In this document: piece by piece, positions 8,964 through 18,468 of the stretch
Position numbering within the stretch: position 1 is the first letter of the stretch
Layout of the letters: each line of letters starts with the position of its first letter
NCBI RefSeq assembly: GCF_020667835.1
Contig: NZ_JAFMPR010000007.1
Span: forward strand, 1 to 64,000
Reading direction: 5' to 3'
Origin: Roseibaca sp. Y0-43
GTDB taxonomy: Bacteria > Pseudomonadota > Alphaproteobacteria > Rhodobacterales > Rhodobacteraceae
DNA: 64,000 nt
Position numbers and translations under genes: made by a program
Notes under the pieces: model-generated
Database searches by the model: none
Told to the model about the DNA's origin: nothing
What the model saw: the letters and a program-made list of their open reading frames with translations, nothing else

Positions 8964-10281
8964 GCTGACCGCACTGACCCTTGGCGCATGTCTTGCGACC
9001 GGACTGGCGGGCGCGGCCGGCGCACAGACAGCACCGCTAAGTGCGCAAGACTCCGACCCGACTGTTTTGGGCTGGATGCAAGGCTTCCCGCCGCCTGCGG
9101 ACAAGTTGATTACCCAGCCGGACAGCAATTATTTCAGTTTTCCGAAACTGCGCTGGTCGGTCTGCCACCTTCGCGAATTCCTGCCGACGGAAGAAATTAG
9201 CCGTGGTTTGGGCGCGCCAGTGCCGCTGGAGTATCCAAGCCCCGCTGAATTCGCGGAGCTGCGCGCGCAGATAGACGCGCTGACCTTCCTGCCGATGAAT
9301 TCAGACACAGAGATGACTTGGGAAGAGTCGCTCTACGCCAATTATACCGACGGTATGCTGATCCTGCATGAAGGGAAGGTCGTCTATGAGCGCTATTTCG
9401 GCTGTCTGGAAGAAGATGGCAAACACGCGATCATGTCGATGACCAAGTCGATCACCGGCTTGCTGGCAGAGATCCTTGTTGTCGAGGGCGCGCTGGACGA
9501 CACACTCCTCGTGCGCGACCTAATTCCGGAAATCGGGGACAGCGCCTTCGCGACCGCCACGGTCCGGCAGGTGATGGATATGACGACGGGCGTGAAGTAT
9601 TCAGAGGATTACTCTGACCCGAATGCGGATATCTGGCTGTATTCCCGCGCCGCCAGCCCGCTGCCGAAGCCCGCCGACTACGACGGTCCGGATGGCTATT
9701 GGGAATACCTTCAGCAGGTGCAGCCAGATGGCAATCACGGCGACGCATTTCACTACAAAACCATCAATTCCGACATGCTGGGCTGGATCATCAGCCGTGT
9801 GACAGGCCAGTCGGTGACAGAGCTTGCCTCTGAGCGGCTTTGGCGGTCCATGGGCGCGGAAATGGACGCATATCAGACCGTAGACGGCAAAGGCGTGCCC
9901 TTTGCCGGTGGTGGTGTCACCGCGGGCCTGCGAGACTTGGGGCGACTGGGCCAGCTTATGCTGAATGGCGGCGCAATCAACGGCGAGCGCCTGTTCCCGC
10001 AACAGGTTGTGGACAAGATCGCGGCTGGTGGCGATCCGGCGAAATTCGGCGGGTTCGCAACCATTCCGAATGGCAGCTACACCAGCCAGTGGTGGGTGTT
10101 CCACAATGACAACGGCGCATTCGCGGCACGGGGGGTGCATGGGCAGACGATCTATGTCGACCCGACGGCACAGATGGTTCTTGTGCGTTTGGCCTCTTTC
10201 CCGCGGGCACAGAACGGGTTTATAGACCCGACATCGCTGCCGGCCTACCAAGCGGTCGCCGACTACCTGATGTCACGCTGA
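8944..10281 (+). CDS. Exported serine hydrolase, class C beta-lactamase / 6-aminohexanoate-dimer-hydrolase-like
   Basis: This 445-aa protein has a signal peptide (cleavage near AGA-QT, residue 27) and a penicillin-binding-type hydrolase fold. The nucleophile motif SxxK is SMTK (residues 165-168), a Tyr-containing YSEDY block follows at about 219, and HGQTIYV near the C-terminus replaces the KTG box. This pattern is that of NylB-like esterases or amidases rather than true beta-lactamases. It is translated from within the end of the porin gene (20-bp overlap), suggesting that pore and periplasmic hydrolase act on the same imported molecule. The substrate is unknown. Confidence 0.8.
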   Translation: MSSSISRLTALTLGACLATGLAGAAGAQTAPLSAQDSDPTVLGWMQGFPPPADKLITQPDSNYFSFPKLRWSVCHLREFLPTEEISRGLGAPVPLEYPSPAEFAELRAQIDALTFLPMNSDTEMTWEESLYANYTDGMLILHEGKVVYERYFGCLEEDGKHAIMSMTKSITGLLAEILVVEGALDDTLLVRDLIPEIGDSAFATATVRQVMDMTTGVKYSEDYSDPNADIWLYSRAASPLPKPADYDGPDGYWEYLQQVQPDGNHGDAFHYKTINSDMLGWIISRVTGQSVTELASERLWRSMGAEMDAYQTVDGKGVPFAGGGVTAGLRDLGRLGQLMLNGGAINGERLFPQQVVDKIAAGGDPAKFGGFATIPNGSYTSQWWVFHNDNGAFAARGVHGQTIYVDPTAQMVLVRLASFPRAQNGFIDPTSLPAYQAVADYLMSR

Positions 10282-10499
10282 CGCGCAGGGGCCAAGAACA
10301 TCCCGTTCGGGTGGACCCTGCTTTGGTCAGGGCAGGGCATATGCCCGTTCTACGCGCAGAAATGCGTGTCACCGGGCGCTGGACAGATCGTAGGCTCTAG
10401 ACGTTTGTCCAAGCGCGCGCCATTCTCGGGCCTGTGAGGGCGGGCGCAGACCCGTCGCACGCCCCAGCCGGGGCTCCAACATATTCGGGAGAAACTCGC

Positions 10500-11588
10500 G
10501 TGACCAAACTGAAACTAGCGGTATCTTTTGCAGCCCTTGCGGCGGCGACACCCGCGCTGGCCGAAGGTGAACTGCGTCTGTTCATCTGGTCGGATTACAT
10601 CACCGACGCCGCCATCGAACGCTTCGAGGCAGAGACCGGCATCGACGTGACGGTCGATGTCTATGACAGCAACGAAACGCTGGAAGCACGGCTGCTGGCC
10701 GGCTCTACCGGGTTCGACATCGTGGTTCCCACGGGCAATTTCATGGCCCGCCAGATCGCGGCAGGTGTGCACCAGCCGCTGAACAAGGACATGCTGCCGA
10801 ACCTGTCGAACATGGACCCGGCATTGATGGAGCGCTCTGCCCGGTTCGATGCGGGCAACGAGCATTCCACCATTTACATGTGGGGCACGACCGGGATCGG
10901 CTACAATATCGACGCGATCGCCGAACGTCTGGGCGCGGATTACGAGGTCAATAGCTGGGATCTGGTCTTTAACCCGGAAACCGCGGCCAAAGTGGCCGAT
11001 TGCGGCATCAGCTTCCTTGATTCCGCCGACGAGATGCTGCCCCCCGCGCTGGCCTATCTGGGCCTGAACCCGGAATCGCGCGAAACCGCCGATCTGGAAG
11101 CGGCGGCGGAACTGCTGGGGTCGGTGCGCGAGCATGTGCGCTATTTCCACTCGTCGCAATATATTTCCGACCTCGCCAATGGCGAAACCTGTGTCGCGGT
11201 CGGCTTTTCGGGCGACGTGTTCCAAGCTGCCGCCCGCGCCGAAGAAGCAGGGCAGGGCGTGAATGTCTGGTATGCCATCCCGCAGGAAGGCGCGCAGGTC
11301 TGGTTCGACATGCTGGTGATCCCGGCAGACGCGCCGAACGTGGAAAACGCGCATCGTTTCATCAACTACCTGATGGAACCCGACGTGATCGCAGAGATCA
11401 CCAACTATGTCTGGTATGCGAATGCCAACCGCCCGTCCTGGCCGCTGGTGGACGAAGAAATCACCTCTGACCCGGCGATCTTCCCCACCGAAGAGGTGAT
11501 GGCGAAGCTCTTCACCTCTGTCACTGCCGATTCGCGTACCGACCGGACGATGACGCGTCTGTGGACCACCGTTCGCACCGGCCAATAA
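10500..11588 (+). CDS. potF: Putrescine/polyamine ABC transporter substrate-binding protein PotF
   Basis: This 362-aa periplasmic binding protein has a signal peptide (KLAVSFAALAAATPALA) followed by LRLFIWSDYITDAAIERFE, a hallmark of PotF/PotD proteins. The start is a GTG at 10500 with GGGAG eight bases upstream; the frame extends to 10434 without a good binding site. It is first in a potFGHI unit. A strong hairpin lies between it and potG, as is common after highly expressed binding-protein genes. Putrescine versus another polyamine or amine cannot be settled from sequence. Confidence 0.9.
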   Translation: MTKLKLAVSFAALAAATPALAEGELRLFIWSDYITDAAIERFEAETGIDVTVDVYDSNETLEARLLAGSTGFDIVVPTGNFMARQIAAGVHQPLNKDMLPNLSNMDPALMERSARFDAGNEHSTIYMWGTTGIGYNIDAIAERLGADYEVNSWDLVFNPETAAKVADCGISFLDSADEMLPPALAYLGLNPESRETADLEAAAELLGSVREHVRYFHSSQYISDLANGETCVAVGFSGDVFQAAARAEEAGQGVNVWYAIPQEGAQVWFDMLVIPADAPNVENAHRFINYLMEPDVIAEITNYVWYANANRPSWPLVDEEITSDPAIFPTEEVMAKLFTSVTADSRTDRTMTRLWTTVRTGQ

Positions 11589-11598
11589 CCGCAAATAG

Positions 11599-11624
11599 CC
11601 CCGCCCGGCACTCCGGGCGGGGCC
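11599..11624 (+). terminator. GC-rich hairpin between potF and potG
   Basis: A near-perfect inverted repeat GCCCCGCCCGG / CCGGGCGGGGC with a 4-nt loop follows the potF stop by 10 bp. There is no strong T-run (CATTTCTG), so partial termination or mRNA 3'-end protection, raising binding-protein levels over the transporter, is the likely role. Confidence 0.6.
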
Positions 11625-11642
11625 ATTTCTGAAAGGCACGCC

Positions 11643-12788
11643 ATGTCCAGCCAAGCCCAACCCGCTGTGGCCGCAGACCTGCGCCCGTGGACCGACCCCG
11701 ATGCGACGCCCTTCATCTCGGTCAAGGGCGTGTCGAAGCGCTTCGGCACGTTCACCGCCGTCAGCGACGTGTCGCTCGACATCTACCGGGGCGAGGTGTT
11801 TTGCCTGTTGGGCGGGTCCGGTTGTGGCAAGACCACGCTCTTGCGTATGTTGGCAGGGTTTGAGTCCCCCACCGAGGGCAAGATCCTGATCGACGGCAAG
11901 GACATGGCCAATGTGCCCGCGGACCGTCGCCCCACCAACATGATGTTCCAGTCCTACGCGCTGTTTCCGCATATGAGCGTCGAAAAGAACGTAGCCTACG
12001 GGCTGCTGCGCGAAGGCAAATCCAAACCCGAAGCCATGGATCGCGTGGCCCAGATGCTGAAGCTGGTCAAGCTGGAACCCTATGCCAAGCGTAAGCCGCA
12101 TCAATTGTCGGGCGGCCAGCGCCAGCGGGTCGCGCTTGCGCGCGCGCTGGTCAAGCAACCCAAGGTGCTGCTGCTCGACGAACCCTTGGGTGCCTTGGAC
12201 AAGAAACTGCGCGAGGAAACCCAGTTCGAACTGATCCGCATTCAGGAAACGCTGGGTGTGACCTTCATTGTCGTGACCCATGACCAGGAAGAGGCGATGA
12301 CGCTCGCCACCCGCATCGGCGTCATGACCGAGGGTGAAATCCGCCAGATCGGTGAACCGCGCGAGATTTACGAATCCCCCAACAGCCGCTTTGTTGCCGA
12401 TTTCATCGGCTCGGTGAACCTGTTCGAGGGCACGGTCGCCTCCCTGAACGGGGCGCAGGCCGTGGTCGATACGGCAGACCTTGGGCCCGTCACCACCACC
12501 GCGCCAGAGGGGGTGAGCGTGGGCCAGACCGTGACCTTGGCCATCCGCCCCGAACGCTTTGCGCTGACACGCGCAGCACCCGCCGAGGGCACGCCCAACA
12601 CCTGCCGCGCGATGGTGCGCGATATGGGCTATGGCGGGCATATCAGCAGCTATCGGCTGAAATTGGGGAATGGGCGCATCGTCTCTGCCACGCAATCGAA
12701 CCGGCTGCGCGACGAAGACCCGATCATGTGGGACGAGGAAATCAGCATCACCTTCCCGCCCCCCGTCGTCCGGGTGCTGACGCGATGA
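11643..12788 (+). CDS. potG: Polyamine ABC transporter ATP-binding protein PotG
   Basis: This 381-aa ATPase has Walker A GGSGCGKTT, signature LSGGQRQRVALARAL and Walker B VLLLDEPLGALDKKLRE, followed by a TOBE-type C-terminal domain (from about residue 270, IRPERFAL). This is the PotA/PotG subtype. Its stop overlaps the potH start as ATGA, indicating translational coupling. It energises the PotHI permease pair. Confidence 0.92.
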   Translation: MSSQAQPAVAADLRPWTDPDATPFISVKGVSKRFGTFTAVSDVSLDIYRGEVFCLLGGSGCGKTTLLRMLAGFESPTEGKILIDGKDMANVPADRRPTNMMFQSYALFPHMSVEKNVAYGLLREGKSKPEAMDRVAQMLKLVKLEPYAKRKPHQLSGGQRQRVALARALVKQPKVLLLDEPLGALDKKLREETQFELIRIQETLGVTFIVVTHDQEEAMTLATRIGVMTEGEIRQIGEPREIYESPNSRFVADFIGSVNLFEGTVASLNGAQAVVDTADLGPVTTTAPEGVSVGQTVTLAIRPERFALTRAAPAEGTPNTCRAMVRDMGYGGHISSYRLKLGNGRIVSATQSNRLRDEDPIMWDEEISITFPPPVVRVLTR

Positions 12789-13852
12789 GCGCGGGCGCGC
12801 TGGACAGGGCCGGGGCAGGGCGCTTCGCGCTGCCCTTGCCACTCAAGATCACGTTCGGGCTGCTGGTCCTGCTGGCGGCGGCGGGCGCGGTGTTGTTGCC
12901 GCAGAACGCAGCCCTTCTGCTGGGCGGCCTGGTCGCGGCGGTGTTGGTGGCCTTTGGCTTGGGCCGCGCGGCGGGCATCAGTGACCGCTGGCTGGTCATC
13001 GCCATTCCCATGCTGTGGCTGTTCGTCTTTTTCCTTGTGCCGTTTCTGGTCCTAGGCCGGATCAGCCTGTCAGAGGCGATGATCGCGCGCCCGCCCTATT
13101 CGCCCTTGTTCGAGCAAGGCGCGGATGGCTGGGAATACGCCGGCAGCTTCGGCAATTACCAGTTCCTCGCCGAGGACCCGCTCTATGCCAGCGCCTATAT
13201 CTCGTCGATCCGCATCGCCGCGACTTCAACGCTTCTGGCGCTGCTCATCGGCTATCCGCTGGCCTATTTCATCGCCCGCTCGCCAGAGCCGCGCCGGTCG
13301 ATCCTGCTGCTTCTGGTGATCCTGCCCTTCTGGACATCGTTCCTGCTGCGTGTCTACGCGTGGATCGGGCTGTTGCGCCGCGATGGGGTTATCAACGGGT
13401 TCCTGATGTGGACGGGGATCATCGACCAGCCCTTGGTCATGCTCCAGACCGATTTCGCGGTCTATCTGGGCATCGTCTATACCTATCTGCCTTTCATGAT
13501 CCTGCCGCTTTACGCCAATCTCGTGAAGCTGGACGGCGCGCTGCTGGAAGCGGCATCCGACCTTGGTGCATCGCCCATCTTGACCTTTTTCACGGTCACG
13601 CTGCCCTTGTCGCTGCCGGGCATCATCGCGGGGTCGATGCTGGTCTTCATCCCCGCCATCGGCGAATTCGTGATCCCGGCATTGCTGGGCGGCCCCGATA
13701 CGCTGATGATCGGCCGTGTGCTGTGGGATGAGTTCTTCTCGGCCCGCGACTGGCCCGTCGCCTCTGCGGTGGCGATCGTCATGCTCTTTCTGGTCGTGGT
13801 GCCCATCATGTGGCTGCAATCGGTGCAGAACCGGCAAGAGGGCGCGCAATGA
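12785..13852 (+). CDS. potH: Polyamine ABC transporter permease PotH
   Basis: This 355-aa inner-membrane permease has an extra N-terminal hydrophobic region (two membrane segments before residue 70) ahead of the core. The inner-membrane permease EAA-like loop is EAASDLGASPILTFFTVTLPLS. The ATG at 12785 overlaps the potG stop; the earlier start at 12728 is rejected. It overlaps potI by 4 bp. Confidence 0.9.
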   Translation: MSAGALDRAGAGRFALPLPLKITFGLLVLLAAAGAVLLPQNAALLLGGLVAAVLVAFGLGRAAGISDRWLVIAIPMLWLFVFFLVPFLVLGRISLSEAMIARPPYSPLFEQGADGWEYAGSFGNYQFLAEDPLYASAYISSIRIAATSTLLALLIGYPLAYFIARSPEPRRSILLLLVILPFWTSFLLRVYAWIGLLRRDGVINGFLMWTGIIDQPLVMLQTDFAVYLGIVYTYLPFMILPLYANLVKLDGALLEAASDLGASPILTFFTVTLPLSLPGIIAGSMLVFIPAIGEFVIPALLGGPDTLMIGRVLWDEFFSARDWPVASAVAIVMLFLVVVPIMWLQSVQNRQEGAQ

Positions 13853-14649
13853 GAGGGTCTTGGTTCCTGCCTGCCGCCAGCTTTCTGGGCTTTGCGTTCC
13901 TCTATATCCCCATCCTGTCGTTGATTATCTACTCGTTCAACGACAGCCAGTTGGTCACGGTCTGGGGCGGGTTTTCGACGCGCTGGTATGGCGAGTTGCT
14001 GAATGACGCGCAAATCCTTGGCGCGGCATGGATCAGCCTGAAAGTGGGCGTGTTATCCGCGACCATCGCGACCGTGATCGGCACATTGGCCGCCTTCGTG
14101 CTGACCCGCTTTGGCCGCTTCCGGGGGCGTCTGCTGATGACCGGCATGGTCACGGCCCCGCTGGTCATGCCCGAAGTGCTGATCGGCCTGTCGCTGCTCT
14201 TGTTGTTCGTGTCGATGGAATTGGCGCTGGGCTGGCCGTCAGAGCGTGGCATGGTCACTGTCGTGATCGCGCATTCGACCTTTTGCGCGGCCTATGTGGC
14301 GGTCATCGCGCAATCGCGCCTGCGCGATATGGATGACAGTCTGGAAGAGGCCGCCCGCGATCTGGGCGCGGGCCCGGTGCGGGTGTTTTTCGACATTACC
14401 CTGCCGGTGATCGCGCCCGCGCTGGTGTCGGGCTGGCTGTTGGCCTTCACCCTGTCGCTGGATGATCTGGTCATCGCGTCTTTCGTATCCGGCCCCGGCG
14501 CTTCAACCCTGCCGATGGTGATCTTTTCCAAGGTGCGGCTGGGCGTCAGCCCCGATGTGAACGCGCTGGCGACGCTTATTATCCTGATCGTCGCCGTCGC
14601 GGTCAGCGTGGCGGGCTGGGTGCTTTATCGGCAGTCAAAGCGCGGGTAA
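13849..14649 (+). CDS. potI: Polyamine ABC transporter permease PotI
   Basis: This 266-aa permease has about six membrane segments and the coupling loop EEAARDLGAGPVRVFFDITLP. It is the partner of PotH and the last gene of the potFGHI unit. Its stop codon directly abuts the cobT stop on the other strand (14649/14650), leaving no room for a conventional terminator between the two convergent units. Confidence 0.9.
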   Translation: MRGSWFLPAASFLGFAFLYIPILSLIIYSFNDSQLVTVWGGFSTRWYGELLNDAQILGAAWISLKVGVLSATIATVIGTLAAFVLTRFGRFRGRLLMTGMVTAPLVMPEVLIGLSLLLLFVSMELALGWPSERGMVTVVIAHSTFCAAYVAVIAQSRLRDMDDSLEEAARDLGAGPVRVFFDITLPVIAPALVSGWLLAFTLSLDDLVIASFVSGPGASTLPMVIFSKVRLGVSPDVNALATLIILIVAVAVSVAGWVLYRQSKRG

Positions 14650-16524
14650 TCACCCCGCGCGTTTGATGCCCGCAAACCGCGCCCGCGCGCGCGGGTCTTT
14701 GTCGAACAGCGCGGCAAGCTGTTCGGTCATGGCACCCGCAAGCTGTTCGACATCGGTAATCGTGACCGCGCGATTATAGTAGCGCGTCACGTCATGGCCG
14801 ATGCCGATGGCCAAAAGCTCCACCGCCCGACGCTTTTCGACCATGGCGATCACGTCGCGCAAATGACGTTCCAGGTAGTTGGCGGGGTTCACCGATAGCG
14901 TGCTGTCATCGACCGGCGCCCCGTCCGAGATGACCATCAGGATTTTCCGCGCCTCGGGCCGTGCCAGCATCCGCTTATGCGCCCATTCCAGCGCCTCGCC
15001 GTCGATATTTTCCTTCAGCAAACCCTCTTTCATCATCAGCCCAAGGTTCGGGCGCACGCGCCGCCAAGGTGCGTCGGCTTGCTTGTAGATGATATGGCGC
15101 AGATCGTTCAGCCGGCCCGGTTGCAGGCTGCGGCCCTCGGCCAGCCATTTCTCGCGCGACAGGCCACCCTTCCACGCGCGGGTGGTGAAGCCAAGGATTT
15201 CGACCTTGACGTTGCAGCGCTCCAGCGTGCGGGCCAGCACATCGGCGCAGATCGCAGCAATCGAGATCGGCCGCCCGCGCATGGACCCGGAATTGTCCAG
15301 CAGCAGCGTAACCACGGTGTCGCGGAATTCGGTGTCTTTTTCCTGCTTGAAGGACAGGGGCGTGGTGGGGTTGGCCACCACGCGCGCCAGGCGCCCGGCA
15401 TCGAGCGTTCCCTCTTCCAGATCGAACAGCCACGACCGGTTTTGCTGCGCTTGCAAGCGACGTTGCAGCTTGTTGGCCAGCCGCGACACGGCCCCTTTCA
15501 GCGGTTCCAACTGCTGGTCCAGATAGGCGCGCAGGCGTTCCAACTCGGCTGCTTCGGCCAAATCCTCGGCACGGATTTCCTCGTCATGGGCGGTGGTGAA
15601 GACCTTGTAATCCGCGCTTGCCTCGGAATGCGGCGGGGGTGGCGGCGGGTCCATGGGCGCTTCGCCCTCGGGCAGTTCCGCCTCGTCCGACATCTCGTCC
15701 TCGGCATCGTCATCGACGGCCATATCGGCTTGCGCCGCGTCCTGCGATTGGCCGTCCTCATCGGCGCTGTCGTCGTCGTTGCTGTCGTCCTCGCCTTGGC
15801 TGTCGGGGTTTTCCGGCTCTTCGGGCTGGTCTTCGCTGTCGTCCTCGGTGCCCTCGTCCTCGTCGCCAGTGTCGTCGGGGTCGTCGCCCAACTGGTCGCC
15901 AAAGCCCAGATCCTCGATCATGCGGCGGGTGAAGCGGGCAAAGGCGCCTTGGTCGGCCAGCACATCGTCCAGCCCTTCCAGCGTGCTGCCCGCGCGCTCT
16001 TCGATAAAGCCGCGCCACAGATCCAGCACATGATCGGCCCCCTCGGGCAGATCGCGGCCCGTGGCCAGTTGGCGGATCATGTAGCTGGCCGCGACGGGCA
16101 GCGGCGCATCCTGACGGTCGCGGATCTGCGCATAGCCCTTGCGCCGCGCGTCATGGGCGATGCGCGCGTCTATGTTTCCCGCCGTGCCCGGCATGTGCTG
16201 CGCGCCCACGGCTTCGCAGCGGGCATCTTCCATCGCCTGATACAGCTCGCGCGCCATCTCGCCCTGCGGCATGTAGCGGGCATGGGTCTTTGCGTCGTGA
16301 AAGCGGCGGCGCAGGGCCAGGCTGTCGGCGGTGCCGCGCGCCAGAAGCACCTCGTCGCGGGTCATGCGGCGGGTCACTTGCGGCAGGCGCATCGCATCGC
16401 CCGACAGACCCGGCGGATCGACCGAATAGGTGACGGTCATGTCACGGGCATCGGCCAGCGTGCGGGCGGTTTCCGACAAGGCTTTCTTGAACGGGTCGGC
16501 CGGGTTGTCGGAAGGCTTGCTCAT
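14650..16524 (-). CDS. cobT: Cobaltochelatase subunit CobT
   Basis: This 624-aa protein is the large subunit of the aerobic cobalamin-pathway cobalt chelatase CobNST. It acts with the AAA+ subunit CobS to drive cobalt insertion into hydrogenobyrinic acid a,c-diamide by CobN. It contains the family's long acidic linker (about residues 205-295, almost all Asp/Glu/Ser) and a C-terminal von Willebrand A domain with an intact MIDAS motif DNSGS (about residue 408). Length is normal. cobS lies about 2.4 kb away on the same strand, with three unrelated genes between them. Confidence 0.95.
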   Translation of the reverse strand: MSKPSDNPADPFKKALSETARTLADARDMTVTYSVDPPGLSGDAMRLPQVTRRMTRDEVLLARGTADSLALRRRFHDAKTHARYMPQGEMARELYQAMEDARCEAVGAQHMPGTAGNIDARIAHDARRKGYAQIRDRQDAPLPVAASYMIRQLATGRDLPEGADHVLDLWRGFIEERAGSTLEGLDDVLADQGAFARFTRRMIEDLGFGDQLGDDPDDTGDEDEGTEDDSEDQPEEPENPDSQGEDDSNDDDSADEDGQSQDAAQADMAVDDDAEDEMSDEAELPEGEAPMDPPPPPPHSEASADYKVFTTAHDEEIRAEDLAEAAELERLRAYLDQQLEPLKGAVSRLANKLQRRLQAQQNRSWLFDLEEGTLDAGRLARVVANPTTPLSFKQEKDTEFRDTVVTLLLDNSGSMRGRPISIAAICADVLARTLERCNVKVEILGFTTRAWKGGLSREKWLAEGRSLQPGRLNDLRHIIYKQADAPWRRVRPNLGLMMKEGLLKENIDGEALEWAHKRMLARPEARKILMVISDGAPVDDSTLSVNPANYLERHLRDVIAMVEKRRAVELLAIGIGHDVTRYYNRAVTITDVEQLAGAMTEQLAALFDKDPRARARFAGIKRAG

Positions 16525-16695
16525 GCGTCACCAAGGCGTGGGAAATCACTGTCCCCAACAGATAGACCAGCGCCCCCCGAAAGAAAAGCGCAGACCCCGC
16601 GCGGGCGCACATCGACTGTGCGCAAACCGGCCTTTCCGGGCACGCGGCCGCGGACAATATGCGCTTATACAAAACCCCACACCGGAGAGCACACC

Positions 16696-17307
16696 ATGAC
16701 CACCACCCCCCGCATTGGCGTCATCCTTGGCACCACCCGCGACAGCCGTTTCGGGCTGGCCCCCGCAGAATGGATCGTGGCCCGCGCGAAAGCGCGCGGC
16801 GATTGGCAGGTCGACCTAATCGACCTGAAAGACCATCCGCTGCCCCTGTTCAACGAAATGGCGTCGAACGCATGGATGCCCAGCCAGGACGCCGCCGCCG
16901 TGAAATGGCAAGAGACGCTGGCGCAGTATGACGGGTTCATCTTCGTCACCCCCGAATACAACCGCTCGATCACCGGCGCTCTGAAGAACGCGTTGGACCA
17001 AGCCTATAACGAATGGAACCGCAAGGCGTTCGGCATTGTCAGCTATGGCTCTGTCGGGGGCACCCGCGCGGCCGAACACCTGCGCACCATCGGGATAGAG
17101 CTGCAAATGGCCTCGACCCGGTCGGCGGTTCATATTGGCGGCGGCGATTTCTTCAGCGTGCATCCGCTGGGCGGCGACCCCAAACCGATCGAGACGCTGG
17201 AAGCCAGCATCGGCGCATCCGCCGACGCCATGCTGTCGGAACTGGATTGGTGGACCCGCGCAACCATGGCCGCGCGCGCGGTAGAGGGACAGCGCGAAGC
17301 CGCCTGA
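16696..17307 (+). CDS. NADPH-dependent FMN reductase family protein
   Basis: This 203-aa flavodoxin-fold reductase has the N-terminal beta-strand and phosphate loop IGVILGTTRDSRFG, then FVTPEYNRSITGALKNALD, the classic NADPH-dependent FMN reductase (ArsH/ChrR/SsuE-like) segment. The start ATG 16696 has GGAGAG seven bases upstream. The same frame is open far upstream, antisense to cobT, but that part is a shadow. It is divergent from cobT with a 171-bp intergenic region. Flavin or quinone reduction is likely; the physiological acceptor is unknown. Confidence 0.87.
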   Translation: MTTTPRIGVILGTTRDSRFGLAPAEWIVARAKARGDWQVDLIDLKDHPLPLFNEMASNAWMPSQDAAAVKWQETLAQYDGFIFVTPEYNRSITGALKNALDQAYNEWNRKAFGIVSYGSVGGTRAAEHLRTIGIELQMASTRSAVHIGGGDFFSVHPLGGDPKPIETLEASIGASADAMLSELDWWTRATMAARAVEGQREAA

Positions 17308-17324
17308 TGTCGCTATCAAGAAGA

Positions 17325-17351
17325 CCCCCGTCACCGGTCTGGTGGCGGGGG
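17325..17351 (+). terminator. Bidirectional terminator hairpin
   Basis: The inverted repeat CCCCCGTCACC / GGTGGCGGGGG with a 5-nt loop lies between the convergent FMN reductase and lipoprotein genes, followed by a short T-rich stretch (CACTGTTTTG). Confidence 0.6.
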
Positions 17352-17375
17352 GCACTGTTTTGTCTGGCGAGCGGG

Positions 17376-18344
17376 TCAGAAACGCGGAGACGGGGCCACG
17401 CAATTCACGCCGCTATGCTCTGAGCAGCCAAGCATGATGCCGGTCATGCCGCCGCTGTCATTGCCGAAGCCGAAGGTGCCAGCGGCTTCTTCCGCATTCG
17501 GACCGTAAAAGGCGCCGTCCAATTCGCCCCAAGCCTGCGAGCCGTTATAGGAAAAGCCGGTGTCTTCGGTGTTGTAGAACCGGCCATCAGGGCCGATCAC
17601 CGCATCTTCGAAGCCCGCGGTCAGCTCTACATAGGTGTCGCGGCTTTCGTCGTAGATATGGCCGTTGAAATCGCCCGACAGGCTGCCCGCGTTGAAATCG
17701 GCGTTCAGGTCCATCGACCCGTTCGCGCGGCCTTCGTATGTGACACCGTTGCGGGTTACGCCGGCGCCTGCCTGAAAGCGGCCAGAGTAATTCACATCAT
17801 CGCCCGGCAGTTGGACGAATTCGTCCTCTGACATGCCGGGGCCAGAATGGATGGCGACAAAGCTGTTCTGGTCGCCATTCGGGCCATGCCCCTCGATGGC
17901 GAAAGAGCCGGCATAGGCATAGGTGCCGCTCAGCTCATTTACCAGATAGGCGCGCTCGGCATTCGCGACCTCGCATTCGGGCACGGTGGCACCGCCGCCC
18001 GCGCGGGAGCAGTTCACCGACACACCGGTCAGATCGCCATTGTGGAAGTTCACGCCAGCCCCGTTCGCGCGCATCGGTGCGCCGCGTCCACGGTAGCTGT
18101 TGTAATACATTGTCGCCTCGACCCCTGCGGCGACATCGCCATCGCCAGCCAGAACACCGCCGGAATTGCCTTGGCCCGATTGCGGCAGGGTGTTCGGCGG
18201 GTTCCCGGTGCTGGGGGTTGTGCCGGGCTCGGAGCTTGGTTCGGTGCCGATGGGGCCGCCACTGCCTGCCGGGGCAAATTCGGCACCGCCACAAGCGGAG
18301 AGAAGGGCGATGACGCACAGGGCCGGGGCAAGATGAAAGCGCAT
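17376..18344 (-). CDS. Surface lipoprotein with transferrin-binding-protein B-like barrel domain
   Basis: This 322-aa lipoprotein has a signal peptide ending in the lipobox LLSAC (Cys 18). A Gly/Ser/Pro/Thr-rich linker follows (about residues 20-65) and then a beta-rich domain. The C-terminal block GELDGAFYGPNAEEAAGTF matches the TbpB/Slam-dependent surface lipoprotein barrel signature (xGxFYGPxAxExxGxF). ATG 18344 has GAGGA nine bases upstream; a TTG at 18353 is an alternative. Iron or haem acquisition and surface display are family-based inferences. No TonB receptor or Slam gene is adjacent. Confidence 0.8.
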   Translation of the reverse strand: MRFHLAPALCVIALLSACGGAEFAPAGSGGPIGTEPSSEPGTTPSTGNPPNTLPQSGQGNSGGVLAGDGDVAAGVEATMYYNSYRGRGAPMRANGAGVNFHNGDLTGVSVNCSRAGGGATVPECEVANAERAYLVNELSGTYAYAGSFAIEGHGPNGDQNSFVAIHSGPGMSEDEFVQLPGDDVNYSGRFQAGAGVTRNGVTYEGRANGSMDLNADFNAGSLSGDFNGHIYDESRDTYVELTAGFEDAVIGPDGRFYNTEDTGFSYNGSQAWGELDGAFYGPNAEEAAGTFGFGNDSGGMTGIMLGCSEHSGVNCVAPSPRF

Positions 18345-18468
18345 GTTAGGCAATCCTCAATTAACCATCTTGCGCAAGTGATGCCCTCGCATTGGGGCCG
18401 GTTCACGAAATAAATATGGCCAGAAAAAGGAATTGTTCGCAGGCCCGCAACGATAGAACAGGGGCCGG

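Noticed and set aside
10515-12842. 775-codon minus-strand frame opposite potF and potG
   Set aside because: It has His/Gly/Arg-rich antisense composition and no family, and it lies opposite two clear plus-strand genes.
14977-16695. Long plus-strand open frame antisense to cobT, continuous with the FMN reductase
   Set aside because: The frame is a shadow of the GC-rich acidic cobT gene. Only the part from ATG 16696 has a binding site and a known family.
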